Shown: one piece after another, positions 1-8,938 of the stretch
Numbering within the stretch: position 1 is the first letter of the stretch
Layout of the letters: each line of letters starts with the position of its first letter
Assembly (NCBI RefSeq): GCF_014647855.1
Contig: NZ_BMPZ01000001.1
Coordinates: forward strand, 124,001-188,000
Direction: 5' to 3'
Length of the DNA: 64,000 nt
DNA from: Shewanella gelidii
GTDB lineage: Bacteria; Pseudomonadota; Gammaproteobacteria; Enterobacterales; Shewanellaceae
Made by a program: the position numbers and the translations under genes
The notes under the pieces: model-generated
Databases searched by the model: none
The model's input: the letters and a program-made list of their open reading frames with translations, nothing else
Told to the model about the DNA's origin: nothing

Positions 1-1034
1 ACTACACCAGCAGTGGTTACGTTTGTTGCAGCAGAAAGGTTACCATTGCCATCGATGTTTTGAAGTGCCAATGCACCCGTGGTGTTACTCGCAAGCGACG
101 TAAAGTTAACATCAGCGCCGTTTGCCGCAGTAATCGTTAACTCACCATTTGAAAGGTTGGCTGAAACGCCTGTCTCACCAGAAAAGTTGTTAATTGCAGC
201 GGCAAGGTCTGCATTGTTTCCAATACCTGTTAAGTCAATAGAAGCGGTTGCCGTGCCATCGTCAACATTCATAATCAACGATGTATCAAAGCCCGCCGTC
301 AAATTCGCACGGATTCTTGTTTCTGCAGAAGCAGTAACACCTGTACCCGCCTGATTGATTTTTGAAACGATTTCCGTTGCAGTATCTTCATCGGCTGTCA
401 CGATATTAGTACCGCTTGTACCTTGAGTAATTGTCAACGTGTCGCCAGTCGAGCCGTTCGTCCCAGCCGGCCCCGTAGAAATAGCGCCACCAAAAATCGT
501 ACCTGCGGTATCACTTTGGTAAGCACCAATACTCGCGGCTGCAACAGACTTCAATGATACTTCAATAATCTGGTTGGCATCTGGGCCAACTTGGAATGAC
601 TGGGTTCCGTATGAACCATCTAATAGATACTGTCCACCAAAAGATGTGGTTTCAGCAATACGCGTCAATTCCGCTTGAAGTGAGTTCACTTCTTTTTGCA
701 GTGCAGCTCTATCTTCTGCTGAGTTAGAACCGTTTGCTGATTGGAGGGATAGATCACGCATACGTTGCAAAATGTTGGTCGATTCTTGCATCGCACCCTC
801 TGCAGTTTGCGCAATCGAAATACCGTCATTCGCATTACGAATGGCAACACCGATACCGTTGATCTGGCTGGTCATACGGTTTGAGATCTGCAGGCCTGCC
901 GCATCATCTTTAGCGCTGTTAATTCGTAGGCCAGATGCTAGACGCTCCATAGAGGTCGCTGTCTTCATCTGTGCTTTGTTCAGGTTACCCTGAGCTTTCA
1001 TTGATGTAACGTTAGTATTAACGGAAATAGCCAT
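1..1034 (-). CDS. Flagellin, N-terminal part (gene cut by window edge)
   Basis: This is the structural subunit of the flagellar filament, exported through the flagellar type III apparatus. About 344 residues are visible and the C-terminal D1/D0 part lies outside the window. The N-terminus [15 protein letters not shown] and the motif [20 protein letters not shown] (about residues 32-51) are classic flagellin D0/D1. From about residue 165 the sequence becomes Thr/Ala/Gly-rich and variable, as in surface-exposed D2/D3 domains. The ATG at 1034 follows GAGGA at a good distance. The gene lies 98 bp downstream of flgL in the same direction, probably with its own promoter. The family is certain; which flagellin paralogue (flaA, flaC and so on) cannot be told. 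Confidence 0.96.
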   Translation of the reverse strand, partial: MAISVNTNVTSMKAQGNLNKAQMKTATSMERLASGLRINSAKDDAAGLQISNRMTSQINGIGVAIRNANDGISIAQTAEGAMQESTNILQRMRDLSLQSANGSNSAEDRAALQKEVNSLQAELTRIAETTSFGGQYLLDGSYGTQSFQVGPDANQIIEVSLKSVAAASIGAYQSDTAGTIFGGAISTGPAGTNGSTGDTLTITQGTSGTNIVTADEDTATEIVSKINQAGTGVTASAETRIRANLTAGFDTSLIMNVDDGTATASIDLTGIGNNADLAAAINNFSGETGVSANLSNGELTITAANGADVNFTSLASNTTGALALQNIDGNGNLSAATNVTTAGV

Positions 1035-1059
1035 TGTATATTCCTCTTCTTAGTTGAAC

Positions 1060-1079
1060 GCCAAGACTTGGAGCTTGGC
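1060..1079 (-). other. Stem-loop in the flagellin leader
   Basis: A 6-bp perfect stem GCCAAG/CTTGGC with an 8-nt loop lies between flgL and flagellin, about 25-45 nt upstream of the flagellin ATG. No T-run follows it, so it is not a standard terminator. It would lie near the 5' end of the flagellin mRNA and could stabilise it; that role is inference. Confidence 0.4.
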
Positions 1080-1089
1080 TAAACTGCTA

Positions 1090-1116
1090 ATATTGCTGAC
1101 AGCTTAATTGTGTTTA
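1090..1116 (-). promoter_or_regulatory. Weak sigma-28-like promoter for flagellin
   Basis: On the minus strand, TAAA is followed by 15 nt and then AGCAATAT. The -35 element and the spacing fit the sigma-28 pattern (TAAA-N15-GCCGATAA), but only about half of the -10 positions match. A flagellin gene is the expected target of sigma-28. No sigma-54 element was found in this gap. Confidence 0.3.
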
Positions 1117-1132
1117 GTCTCTACGCTTGCCA

Positions 1133-2347
1133 CTAGATATAATCGAATAGTGATGTAGAGTTCACTCGACCAAATACTTGTGAAACGGCATTAAGTGCGA
1201 GTCGTTGTTTTTCATATTCAGTAATAGCGGTTGCATAATCTAAGTCTTCTAACATCGATAACGCGGTACTATTCACTATCTTTTCTTCGACATGGGCAGA
1301 CTTGAAACTTTCTAAGCTGTTCAGACTATTGCCAGCCTTACCTCTTATTATGCCAATTTGATCTGTGCCACCCCGTAAGTAATCCAATATTTGTGCCAAC
1401 TCTGAATTTCCTTGCGGCGTATTTGCTAATTGGCCATCTTCAATCACTGAGATCGCTTGATTTAAAGTGTCGAAAATACTGACCGCTGTTAAAGGTTCCA
1501 AAGTGAAAGAGTCACCTGCACCAGGGGTTCCAGAGATGTTGATAGCCATTCCGTTCACCTCTACGGCAGCGGTTGGGTCAAAATTCGTATCGGTATAAAT
1601 AGAATTCGAACCGGAATCAAACACCTCCAATTGCACACCGCCAGTACCATTGTCAGTAAATGCAAATGTATAACTTTCTGGCGCGACAACCGTTCTAGGC
1701 GTACTGTTGGTTATTTCAGCACTCTTGACTTGGAAGTTTTCAGTCTGACCAGCCAAATAATTGGCACCGAAGTCTCCTAGCGGGTTGGGGGCGTTCATAA
1801 ATATCTGATCACCCGGGATATTTGTTTCAATCGCGACGCCAGTCGCGACACCGGAAGTTCGTTCGCCTGAATCACCGGAGTAAATCATATTCCCGCTATT
1901 ATCAAAGGCAAAAGGCTGCTGATCGGTTTTAAAGCCCGCAAAAATGTAGTTGCCAGATTCGTCTCTTGAATTTGCAATCGAGACCAGCTCTTGCAGTGAC
2001 TCTCTCAACTCATCGGCAATGACTTGCCGATCACCGCTTTGCAAACTGCCGTTCATTGACCGAAGAATTTGATCTTTCATTGACGCGACAAGCGTTTCTG
2101 CGCTTCCTAGCTTTGATTCGGCGATTGCAAGATGGTTTGTCGCATAATCGATATTTTTCACAAACTGATCGATCAGCGCATTTTTGCCATTGAGGTTATC
2201 AATACCTAATGCTGCGACAGGATCTTCACCCGACGTTTCAACGCGTTTGCCACTGGATATTTTTTGAGTTGCCAAATTGACAGCGGACTGTTTATTCAGA
2301 ATGCTGTTGCTATTTTGAGTAAACATTTGTGCGGTAGAAATTCTCAT
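1133..2347 (-). CDS. flgL: Flagellar hook-filament junction protein FlgL (HAP3)
   Basis: FlgL forms the second ring of hook-associated protein between hook and filament, next to FlgK and the first flagellin. The product is 404 residues. The N-terminus MRISTAQMFTQNSNSIL and the C-terminal heptad-like region (ALNAVSQVFGRVNSTSLFDYI) match the flagellin-like coiled D0/D1 of FlgL. The middle (about residues 140-300) is variable and rich in Gly, Thr and Asn. Two ATGs are adjacent; I chose the second (2347) because AGGAG is then 6 nt upstream rather than 3. It follows flgK by a few bases and is the last gene of the hook operon. Confidence 0.95.
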   Translation of the reverse strand: MRISTAQMFTQNSNSILNKQSAVNLATQKISSGKRVETSGEDPVAALGIDNLNGKNALIDQFVKNIDYATNHLAIAESKLGSAETLVASMKDQILRSMNGSLQSGDRQVIADELRESLQELVSIANSRDESGNYIFAGFKTDQQPFAFDNSGNMIYSGDSGERTSGVATGVAIETNIPGDQIFMNAPNPLGDFGANYLAGQTENFQVKSAEITNSTPRTVVAPESYTFAFTDNGTGGVQLEVFDSGSNSIYTDTNFDPTAAVEVNGMAINISGTPGAGDSFTLEPLTAVSIFDTLNQAISVIEDGQLANTPQGNSELAQILDYLRGGTDQIGIIRGKAGNSLNSLESFKSAHVEEKIVNSTALSMLEDLDYATAITEYEKQRLALNAVSQVFGRVNSTSLFDYI

Positions 2348-2356
2348 CATCTGCTC

Positions 2357-4297
2357 CTATCGCGTAGAACTAAATAGCGTTTCAAAAATCTGAGTCGCTG
2401 TGGTCATGATTCTGGCTGATGCTTGATATGACTGTTGATACCGCATTAACTTCGCAGCTTCTTCGTCTAGGTTGACTCCCGAAACACTTTGCTGACGCTC
2501 ATAAGCTTGGCTGTAGATAATTTCAGCGGATGCACTCCGAACTTGTGCAGACTTACTACTACCACCAATACTTAGTTTGGTTTCTTCAAATAGGTCAACG
2601 AGTGTTGCATCACCATTTTCCATGTGTTTTGACTCACTCATCGTGGCCATTGCAACGGTATTCGTGTTGTCGCCTTTTGCATGAGAGAGATCAAATGTGA
2701 ATCGTTCAGATGCTGTGGCTGTGGTGGTATTCAATTCAAAAGTAAAACCATGGGCAGAAATTGTCGGTGGTGTGCCCGGCGTAATAGCTGTGCCAGTGCT
2801 AATCGCTGTACCATTGACATCAAATACATCATAAGTACCTGCCAACATGTCAATATCAAAGGTCAGCTCACTATCCGTTAACGGAAAGTTCACAGCGTTT
2901 CGATCATCAATGCTCGTTAGCTTAACCGCCATGCTGCCAGAGTTTGCGGCGTCAGCCGTCACTTTGGGTGAGGCAGTAGCGAGTAATTCCGGGTCAGAAA
3001 AGGCGAGGCTAATACCAGCAGCAGCGCCGGATGTAGGGGAGATTTCAAAACGGTCTCGATCCGCAAATGCACCCGAGTCAATGTTAATAATAAAGCCATC
3101 ACCACCTAGGAGCTGCGTACCTGCACCATTTAACGTAAGTGCTGTTTCTTTCCCTGTCAGATCATCAATAAGCGTATAGGTATCAGGTGTGCCTGTGGCA
3201 AACTTCAGCTCATATGAACTCCCCGTAAGCTGAGTCACGTCATCAATTTCCACACTTAAAGCGGCAGTCCCGGTATTGGTCGAAAAGGTTCCGACTCGTG
3301 TTGATGACACATTCGGATCATTAATATCAGTAAATAGGTTTTGTCCCATTTGACCGTTCAAATCAAAACCCTGGGATTGCATTTCATTAAATGAGTCGGC
3401 TACACCTAATGCAAGTTGTCCCAATTCATTAATCGCTTTACTCAACTCACCGTCTCTATACTTAAACAGCGCACCCAACTCGCCTCCCATCAACGCCCCA
3501 TTCACATCTTGAACGGTATTATTAATCGTCGTCGTGAGCGTTGGCTTATTGGGAGATGGATCACCAGGTTTCGTTCCCATGCTCATGGAAACTTCACCAG
3601 ATACCAACATCACCGAGCCACCGAGCATGATGCTTTTTGCACCATTGCCAATTGGAATCGTATTCACTTGTGAGTACTGACTAAGCTCTTGGATCAATGC
3701 ATCCTGTTTGTCTAATAGTTGAAGGTCATTACCTTCTGACTTGACGATCTCGAGGTTAAGCGCACCGAGCTCATTACTGATTTCAGAAATACGGTCCGTA
3801 ATCGTGGCAATTTGTTCATTGGTCTGCTGCAATTTGTCATCAAGACGAGATTGCATCTGATTCAGGCTGCCGGCAACTTGTTCAGCCGTAACTAAAGTTG
3901 AATTTCGGATTGCAATGTCATCAGGTAAACCCGCGAGATTATTTAAGCTCTCGTAAAAATCGGTCAAACTTTGCGGCACAACTTTGCCGACCTTAGAATA
4001 TAATTCGTCCAGATCATTGAGCTTCGTTAGGCTCATTTCTGCTTCGCTCAGATTCGATTGCCCAATCCTTAGCTCTTTCGCCGCATACTGGTTGTAAACT
4101 CGTTTGACATCCGCAACATATGCTCCTGCGCCAAAATAGCTATCACCTATCTTTTGCGATTCATACGTGCCTTGTGTCGCGACTTGGCGGTGATACCCTT
4201 CGGTATTCGCATTTGCAATATTGTTACCGGTTACCGCAAGCTGTGCTTGAGATGCAACAACACCGGACGTTGCAATATTGAGAAGATCTAAGCCCAT
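2357..4297 (-). CDS. flgK: Flagellar hook-associated protein FlgK (HAP1)
   Basis: FlgK is the first junction protein between hook and filament, secreted through the flagellar export channel. The 646-residue product begins with MGLDLLNIATSGVVASQAQL and the conserved block NNIANANTEGYHRQ, as in hook/rod family proteins. It ends with the conserved FlgK C-terminus (GVNLDEEAAKLMRYQQSYQA followed by ARIMTTATQIFETLF). The central region is long and Asp/Thr-rich, which is usual for polar-flagellum FlgK. The ATG at 4297 follows GAGGTG. It lies between flgJ (43 bp upstream) and flgL. Identification is secure. Confidence 0.97.
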   Translation of the reverse strand: MGLDLLNIATSGVVASQAQLAVTGNNIANANTEGYHRQVATQGTYESQKIGDSYFGAGAYVADVKRVYNQYAAKELRIGQSNLSEAEMSLTKLNDLDELYSKVGKVVPQSLTDFYESLNNLAGLPDDIAIRNSTLVTAEQVAGSLNQMQSRLDDKLQQTNEQIATITDRISEISNELGALNLEIVKSEGNDLQLLDKQDALIQELSQYSQVNTIPIGNGAKSIMLGGSVMLVSGEVSMSMGTKPGDPSPNKPTLTTTINNTVQDVNGALMGGELGALFKYRDGELSKAINELGQLALGVADSFNEMQSQGFDLNGQMGQNLFTDINDPNVSSTRVGTFSTNTGTAALSVEIDDVTQLTGSSYELKFATGTPDTYTLIDDLTGKETALTLNGAGTQLLGGDGFIINIDSGAFADRDRFEISPTSGAAAGISLAFSDPELLATASPKVTADAANSGSMAVKLTSIDDRNAVNFPLTDSELTFDIDMLAGTYDVFDVNGTAISTGTAITPGTPPTISAHGFTFELNTTTATASERFTFDLSHAKGDNTNTVAMATMSESKHMENGDATLVDLFEETKLSIGGSSKSAQVRSASAEIIYSQAYERQQSVSGVNLDEEAAKLMRYQQSYQASARIMTTATQIFETLFSSTR

Positions 4298-4340
4298 GAT
4301 TCACCTCGCATCTGTAGGAAGGTGTTGGTAATACTTTTCA

Positions 4341-5357
4341 TTATTCACCACCGCCATTGGCCATGATGTTGACTTCTTGAACTATCGTCTTCATGACTTT
4401 TATCACCTTATTCGCGTACTGCGGATCCGTTGCGTAACCAGCCTGCTGCAATGCGCGTATAAACTGCTCCGGCTTGTCAGCGAGCTTTTGCGCTTCTTGA
4501 TAGCGGCTGTTGTTCGAAATGAAGTTCACAAAATCATGGAAGCTTTGTTCGATACCTTCATAAACGCGGAAATCTGCTTTCTGTTTCACCGCACGCCCTT
4601 GCTCATATTCGAGCGTATTCACTTGAGACTTTTCACCAGACCAACGCTTGTCGGCTTTGATATTAAAGAGGTTATGACTTGATTCCCCAGCCGACGTTTT
4701 GATGACCTTTTGGCCCCAACCAGTCTCTAGTGCCGATTGCGCAATAAGTAACTCAGGGGTTGTGCCTAAAGTATCTGCCGCTTTTTTGGCGTGAGGATAC
4801 AACTGAGTAACAAAATCATTGGGGCTCTCAAAATTCAATTTGTCTTTCACAATCGCCATTGAAGGCTTGATCTCGCCAGATAAGACTTGCTGCAGTTCCA
4901 AGTTACTCGCTGCGTATTGGCTCGCATTTGATTGCGCGGTTATATTCATCGCCTTTGACGGCCTCGGGTCGCTTATCTCCACGGCCATACTTGCCTTTTG
5001 CACAGGACTCATGTTGCCGCGAAGGCCAGATGCCGGCATTAATTGGCTTGAATCGGGGTCTAATTGCTGAACCATTAGATCAGCTAAACCAAGCATTCCT
5101 TTATCTGACAAATCCATCGACATTTGCTGATCATGCATTTGCTCATAAAACTTGGTGTATTGACTGTTCATAGGACTGTCAGACTCAAATACAGCATTTG
5201 CATCACGCATACTCTTCATCAGCATCTGAACAAAAATACCCTCAAATTGCTGAGCGACTTCCTTAAGCGCACCCTTGCTATCTTGTTGCGCCTTACTACG
5301 CAATGAGTCAAGGCTACTTAAGTCAAGGAAGTGCGATGAGTTCGAGAGCTTTTCCAT
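4341..5357 (-). CDS. flgJ: Flagellar rod-assembly protein / peptidoglycan hydrolase FlgJ
   Basis: FlgJ caps the growing rod in the periplasm and cuts peptidoglycan so the rod can pass. The 338-residue product has the two-domain form: an N-terminal rod-binding domain (about residues 25-105, with AQQFEGIFVQMLMKSMRDA) and a C-terminal glucosaminidase domain (about 175-335). The putative catalytic glutamate is E211 in ALETGWG, followed by NLFNIKA, typical of flagellar muramidases. A Ser/Ala/Gln-rich linker joins the domains. It sits between flgI and flgK, as usual. The Shine-Dalgarno sequence is weak, so it may be translated partly by coupling to flgI. Confidence 0.96.
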   Translation of the reverse strand: MEKLSNSSHFLDLSSLDSLRSKAQQDSKGALKEVAQQFEGIFVQMLMKSMRDANAVFESDSPMNSQYTKFYEQMHDQQMSMDLSDKGMLGLADLMVQQLDPDSSQLMPASGLRGNMSPVQKASMAVEISDPRPSKAMNITAQSNASQYAASNLELQQVLSGEIKPSMAIVKDKLNFESPNDFVTQLYPHAKKAADTLGTTPELLIAQSALETGWGQKVIKTSAGESSHNLFNIKADKRWSGEKSQVNTLEYEQGRAVKQKADFRVYEGIEQSFHDFVNFISNNSRYQEAQKLADKPEQFIRALQQAGYATDPQYANKVIKVMKTIVQEVNIMANGGGE

Positions 5358-5374
5358 AACAAAACCGACAATAA

Positions 5375-6469
5375 TTAGATGATGATTAACTCACCATGCA
5401 AAGCGCCTGCCATTTTTAGCGCTTCGAGTATGGCGAGAACATCTGACGGCGCGGCACCAACGAGATTGACCGCACGAACAAGTTCATCAAGCGTGGTCCC
5501 AGGATCAAACATAAACATGCGGCGGCTATCTTCAGCAACGTCAATGGTACTTTCACTAGTAACGACCGTTTCCCCACCAGCAAGTGGGTTTGGCTGCGAG
5601 ACTTGCGTCGCCTCAGCGATGGTTACCGTTAAGCCACCATGAGTAACTGCAGCAGGGAACAACTGCACATTTTGCCCGACAACAATGGTGCCGGTTCGTG
5701 AATTGACAATGACTTTCGCTGCTTCTGATGCGGGTTCCACTTGGATGTTTTCTAACACAGAGAGAAAAGACACCCGTTGAGATACATCGCGAGGCGCGCT
5801 CACTTGAATTGATGAGGCGTCTAGAGGACGAGCCATTCCGGCTCCAAGAAGATCATTGATGGCGTCGGCCATCGCTTTCGCGGTAGAAAAATCTGCTCGA
5901 CGTAAATTGAAAGTCAGAAAGTCGCCAGATGAAAACGGTGAAACCACGGCACGCTCAATGATACCGCCATTGGGGATCCGGCCCACGGTGGGCGTGTTTT
6001 GGATTACTTTGGAGCCATCCAAGCCTTCAGCACTGAATCCACTGACGACCAAACTCCCCTGCGCAATCGCATAAACATTCCCATCAACGCCTTTCAAAAA
6101 CGTTTGGAGTAATGTTCCACCCCGTAAACTCTTCGCTTCACCCAAGCTTGATACTGTAACGTCAAGCGTTTGACCCGGCTTAATAAATGGGGGCATATCA
6201 GCATGGACGGCCACCACAGCAACATTTTTTACTTTCGGGCGAAAACTCTCCGGTAAATTAATGCCAAAGTTCTTCAACATAGTTTTAAACGTTTGCTCGG
6301 TATAACGAGTTTTCTCTCCCGTTCCTGGCAAACCGACGACCATGCCATAACCAATCAACTGGTTATTACGAACGCCCTGCACATTTGCAATATCTTTAAT
6401 GCGTTGAGCATCAGCGGGCATTGCTATGATGAGAAAGAGCAGCATGCCAATCAGTGTTTTTGCTTTCAT
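5375..6469 (-). CDS. flgI: Flagellar P-ring protein FlgI
   Basis: FlgI forms the periplasmic P ring, the bushing in the peptidoglycan layer. The 364-residue product has a clear Sec signal peptide ([21 protein letters not shown], cleaved before QRIKDIA). It continues with the conserved [20 protein letters not shown] and ends with [12 protein letters not shown]. An upstream in-frame start at 6493 exists, but it would overlap flgH and bury the signal peptide. The ATG at 6469 has GGAGG 6 nt upstream and leaves an 11-bp gap after flgH, so it is preferred. It belongs to the flgF-L section of the operon. Confidence 0.97.
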   Translation of the reverse strand: MKAKTLIGMLLFLIIAMPADAQRIKDIANVQGVRNNQLIGYGMVVGLPGTGEKTRYTEQTFKTMLKNFGINLPESFRPKVKNVAVVAVHADMPPFIKPGQTLDVTVSSLGEAKSLRGGTLLQTFLKGVDGNVYAIAQGSLVVSGFSAEGLDGSKVIQNTPTVGRIPNGGIIERAVVSPFSSGDFLTFNLRRADFSTAKAMADAINDLLGAGMARPLDASSIQVSAPRDVSQRVSFLSVLENIQVEPASEAAKVIVNSRTGTIVVGQNVQLFPAAVTHGGLTVTIAEATQVSQPNPLAGGETVVTSESTIDVAEDSRRMFMFDPGTTLDELVRAVNLVGAAPSDVLAILEALKMAGALHGELIII

Positions 6470-6480
6470 GGTAAGCCTCC

Positions 6481-7155
6481 CTAGAATGGCCATAAGTCAC
6501 TCATAAAGAACTGACTCAACCATCCCACTTTTTGGGCATCAGCAAACGTGCCGGTACCACTATATTGAATTCGAGCATTCGCAATACGTTGCGACTCAAT
6601 GGTATTGTCAGGACTTATATCCTGTGCTCGTACGATGCCCGTTACGCGTAGGAACTCATCACCATTATTGATAGATATCCATTTCTCACCGCGAACAACT
6701 AAGTTGCCGTTATTGAGAACTTTCATGACATTTGCCGATATGCTGCCGCTCAGGCTGTTGCTTTGGTCGGCATCCGACTCTCGCTTGGTATTCATATCGT
6801 CTTTGTAGCCAATATCGATAGACTTGCCGTTAATCGTGACGTTTTGACCTGCCGCAGTGATTGGGTTAAGTGTCAGATCTGAGCCTTTTTTAATCTCATT
6901 CGCGGCGCTTTTTGAAGCGCGTGTCGATTCCTGCAGCACAATCGTAATAATGTCTCCAACACGATGTGCTCTTAGATCGGAATAGAGGCTAGACGCTTGG
7001 CTACTTTGAAACAGTGATCCGGTCGGCTCAACTTTGGTTGGCGGCGCTTCTGGGTATACGGGCGCATAATAAGGATCGTCTGGAATGGGCTTTTCTTGGG
7101 TCGAGCTACAACCAACCAATAAAGCCGCTAAAGTTAATGCCATCAATCTAACCAT
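6481..7155 (-). CDS. flgH: Flagellar L-ring lipoprotein FlgH
   Basis: FlgH forms the outer-membrane L ring with FlgI's P ring below it. The 224-residue product has a short lipoprotein signal peptide with lipobox LVGC (Cys16). The conserved FlgH blocks are present: [21 protein letters not shown], then [20 protein letters not shown] and [17 protein letters not shown] lies 6 nt before the ATG. It sits between flgG and flgI in the standard order. Confidence 0.97.
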   Translation of the reverse strand: MVRLMALTLAALLVGCSSTQEKPIPDDPYYAPVYPEAPPTKVEPTGSLFQSSQASSLYSDLRAHRVGDIITIVLQESTRASKSAANEIKKGSDLTLNPITAAGQNVTINGKSIDIGYKDDMNTKRESDADQSNSLSGSISANVMKVLNNGNLVVRGEKWISINNGDEFLRVTGIVRAQDISPDNTIESQRIANARIQYSGTGTFADAQKVGWLSQFFMSDLWPF

Positions 7156-7165
7156 GACATACTCC

Positions 7166-7954
7166 TTACAAATTCTGGTTCACGTAAGAGAGCATTTGAT
7201 CAACAGCTGAGATCACTTTGGAGTTCATTTCATAAACTCGCTGACCTTCAATCAAATTTACCAGCTCTTCCGTCACATTCACGTTTGAAGTTTCAAGTGC
7301 GCCTTGACGAATCGAACCCATACCATCCAGCGATGCCGTGCCTTGGATCGGTGTGCCACTTGAACCCGTTTCGGTATACAAGTTTTGTCCCATCGCATCC
7401 AAACCTGCAGGGTTAATAAAGTCAGCCATACTAAATTGGCCCACGACTTGCGCTTCGGCAGCATCTGGCGTTTTCACCGAGACTTCACCTTCAGCAGAAA
7501 CGGTAATAGAAACTGCGTTTTGTGGGATCGTAATTGGAGGCTGAACAACATATCCTGAACCCGGCGTTACAATTTGACCGGTGTCATCCAGTGTAAATTG
7601 TCCATTTCGAGTATAAGCCGCGGTACCATCTGGTAACTGAACTTCAAAAAATCCTGGCCCTTCGACCATCATGTCCAGCGAATTGTCTGTTGTTAGCATA
7701 TTACCTTGGGTAAATTGCTTTTGCGTCGCGACAACTTTTGTCCCTGCGCCCACGTTCAAGCCATTGGGCAATTTAGTATTAGAGGCACTAATACCACCAG
7801 CCTGATTCACAGTCTGATACAGTAAGTCCTCAAACACTGCGCGGCTTTTTTTGTATCCAACAGTACTCGCATTGGCAACGTTATTTGAAATAACCGAAAT
7901 ATTCGTCTGCTGGGCGTCTAAGCCTGTCTTACTAATCCATAAAGCGGGATGCAT
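7166..7954 (-). CDS. flgG: Flagellar distal rod protein FlgG
   Basis: FlgG builds the distal rod that runs through the P and L rings. The 262-residue product has the usual length. It starts with [20 protein letters not shown] and [20 protein letters not shown] (rod/hook N-terminal motif) and ends with [20 protein letters not shown] (C-terminal rod motif). The start has TAGGAGA upstream. It lies 10 bp after flgF and 10 bp before flgH. Confidence 0.98.
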   Translation of the reverse strand: MHPALWISKTGLDAQQTNISVISNNVANASTVGYKKSRAVFEDLLYQTVNQAGGISASNTKLPNGLNVGAGTKVVATQKQFTQGNMLTTDNSLDMMVEGPGFFEVQLPDGTAAYTRNGQFTLDDTGQIVTPGSGYVVQPPITIPQNAVSITVSAEGEVSVKTPDAAEAQVVGQFSMADFINPAGLDAMGQNLYTETGSSGTPIQGTASLDGMGSIRQGALETSNVNVTEELVNLIEGQRVYEMNSKVISAVDQMLSYVNQNL

Positions 7955-7964
7955 AATCTATCTC

Positions 7965-8708
7965 CTAACTAATACGCATAAGTGAGGCAGAGGCTTTGTC
8001 GTTTTCTTCTGCGTTCTTCATCATTTTCACTTGCATTTCAAACTGTCGCTGCAAGTCAATTAGATTTGTCATTTCACTAACAGCATTGACGTTACTTCCC
8101 TCAATTGCGCCGCTTTCCAGCATCACTAAGGGATCTTGCGGAGCAGGGTTACCTGTTATTTGTCGGAACAAACCATCCTCTCCACGCATTAATTGATCAT
8201 TACCGGGATTCACTAACTTGATCCGCCCAACCTCTTCAACGATATCTGCAGTCGCGCCCTGTGGACGCACGGCAATCGTACCGTCCTGAGCAATTTGAAT
8301 TTTTTCTATAGGCAGTGGGAGAACAATTGGTCCATTATCTCCCATCACCGGGTTGCCTCGGCCGTTATGAAGCAGCCCAGTCGCATCAAACTTCAAACCA
8401 CCACTACGGGTATATGCTTCACCACCGTCAGGTGCTTGAACCGCAATCCAACCATCACCATTAACGGCGACATCTAAATCTCGACCGGTACTTTTCAACG
8501 AACCTGACTGAAAATTGGCAGATGGGATCTCAGTCATGGAGAAAACTCGTGTTGGTAACCCTTCACCGAATGCCTGCATTGAACGGGCTTGAGCCATATC
8601 GGCTTTGAAGCCGTCAGTATTCGCATTGGCTAAGTTGTTGGCACGAACAGCTAAAGCATTCATGTTTTGCTTCGCACCACTCATTGCCACATAAAGAAAT
8701 TTATCCAC
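7965..8708 (-). CDS. flgF: Flagellar proximal rod protein FlgF
   Basis: FlgF is a proximal rod subunit. I place the start at a GTG (8708), giving 247 residues beginning MDKFLYVAMSGAKQNMNALA. This matches the family N-terminus, and GGAG lies 6 nt upstream. The longer frame from 8750 would add 14 residues unlike any rod protein and would overlap the sigma-54 element. NNLANANTDGFKADMAQ and the C-terminal MTNLIDLQRQFEMQVKMM are rod signatures. It appears to start a second transcription unit within the flg cluster, behind a 230-bp gap with a hairpin and a promoter. Confidence 0.96.
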   Translation of the reverse strand: MDKFLYVAMSGAKQNMNALAVRANNLANANTDGFKADMAQARSMQAFGEGLPTRVFSMTEIPSANFQSGSLKSTGRDLDVAVNGDGWIAVQAPDGGEAYTRSGGLKFDATGLLHNGRGNPVMGDNGPIVLPLPIEKIQIAQDGTIAVRPQGATADIVEEVGRIKLVNPGNDQLMRGEDGLFRQITGNPAPQDPLVMLESGAIEGSNVNAVSEMTNLIDLQRQFEMQVKMMKNAEENDKASASLMRIS

Positions 8709-8745
8709 CTTAGGCTCCGTCAATCTTTTGCTAATACATTGTAAA

Positions 8746-8761
8746 AGCAATAACTATGCCA
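8746..8761 (-). promoter_or_regulatory. Sigma-54 (-24/-12) promoter upstream of flgF
   Basis: The minus strand reads TGGCAT-AGTTA-TTGCT, with GG and GC at the exact 12-nt spacing of sigma-54 promoters (TGGCAC-N5-TTGCA/T). The predicted start would fall about 30 nt before the flgF GTG. Together with the hairpin after flgE, this suggests flgF-L can be transcribed apart from flgBCDE. Confidence 0.7.
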
Positions 8762-8899
8762 TAAGAGCACACAAAGAGTTTTTGGTCATAAATAGGAGGT
8801 AAATCAGCAATTAAGCGAGAAGACGTTCTAGCCGTGATCACCGGAATCATTCTTCGAAAAGATAAGGAGGCGTTTGTTTATTCACCAGATAAGAATGAA

Positions 8900-8931
8900 G
8901 GCAAGGTGTTGCCGCCTAGCAGCACCTTGCC
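8900..8931 (-). terminator. Strong hairpin after flgE (possible attenuator)
   Basis: A perfect 9-bp stem GGCAAGGTG/CACCTTGCC extends inward as TGC/GCA around a short loop. It lies just after the flgE stop codon on the minus strand. No T-run follows, so a complete rho-independent terminator is unlikely. It may protect the flgBCDE mRNA 3' end or partially terminate it before flgF. Confidence 0.55.
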
Positions 8932-8938
8932 CCGAAAC

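Noticed and set aside
79..354. Plus-strand ORFs over the flagellin and flg genes
   Set aside because: They are antisense shadows of clearly conserved minus-strand genes.
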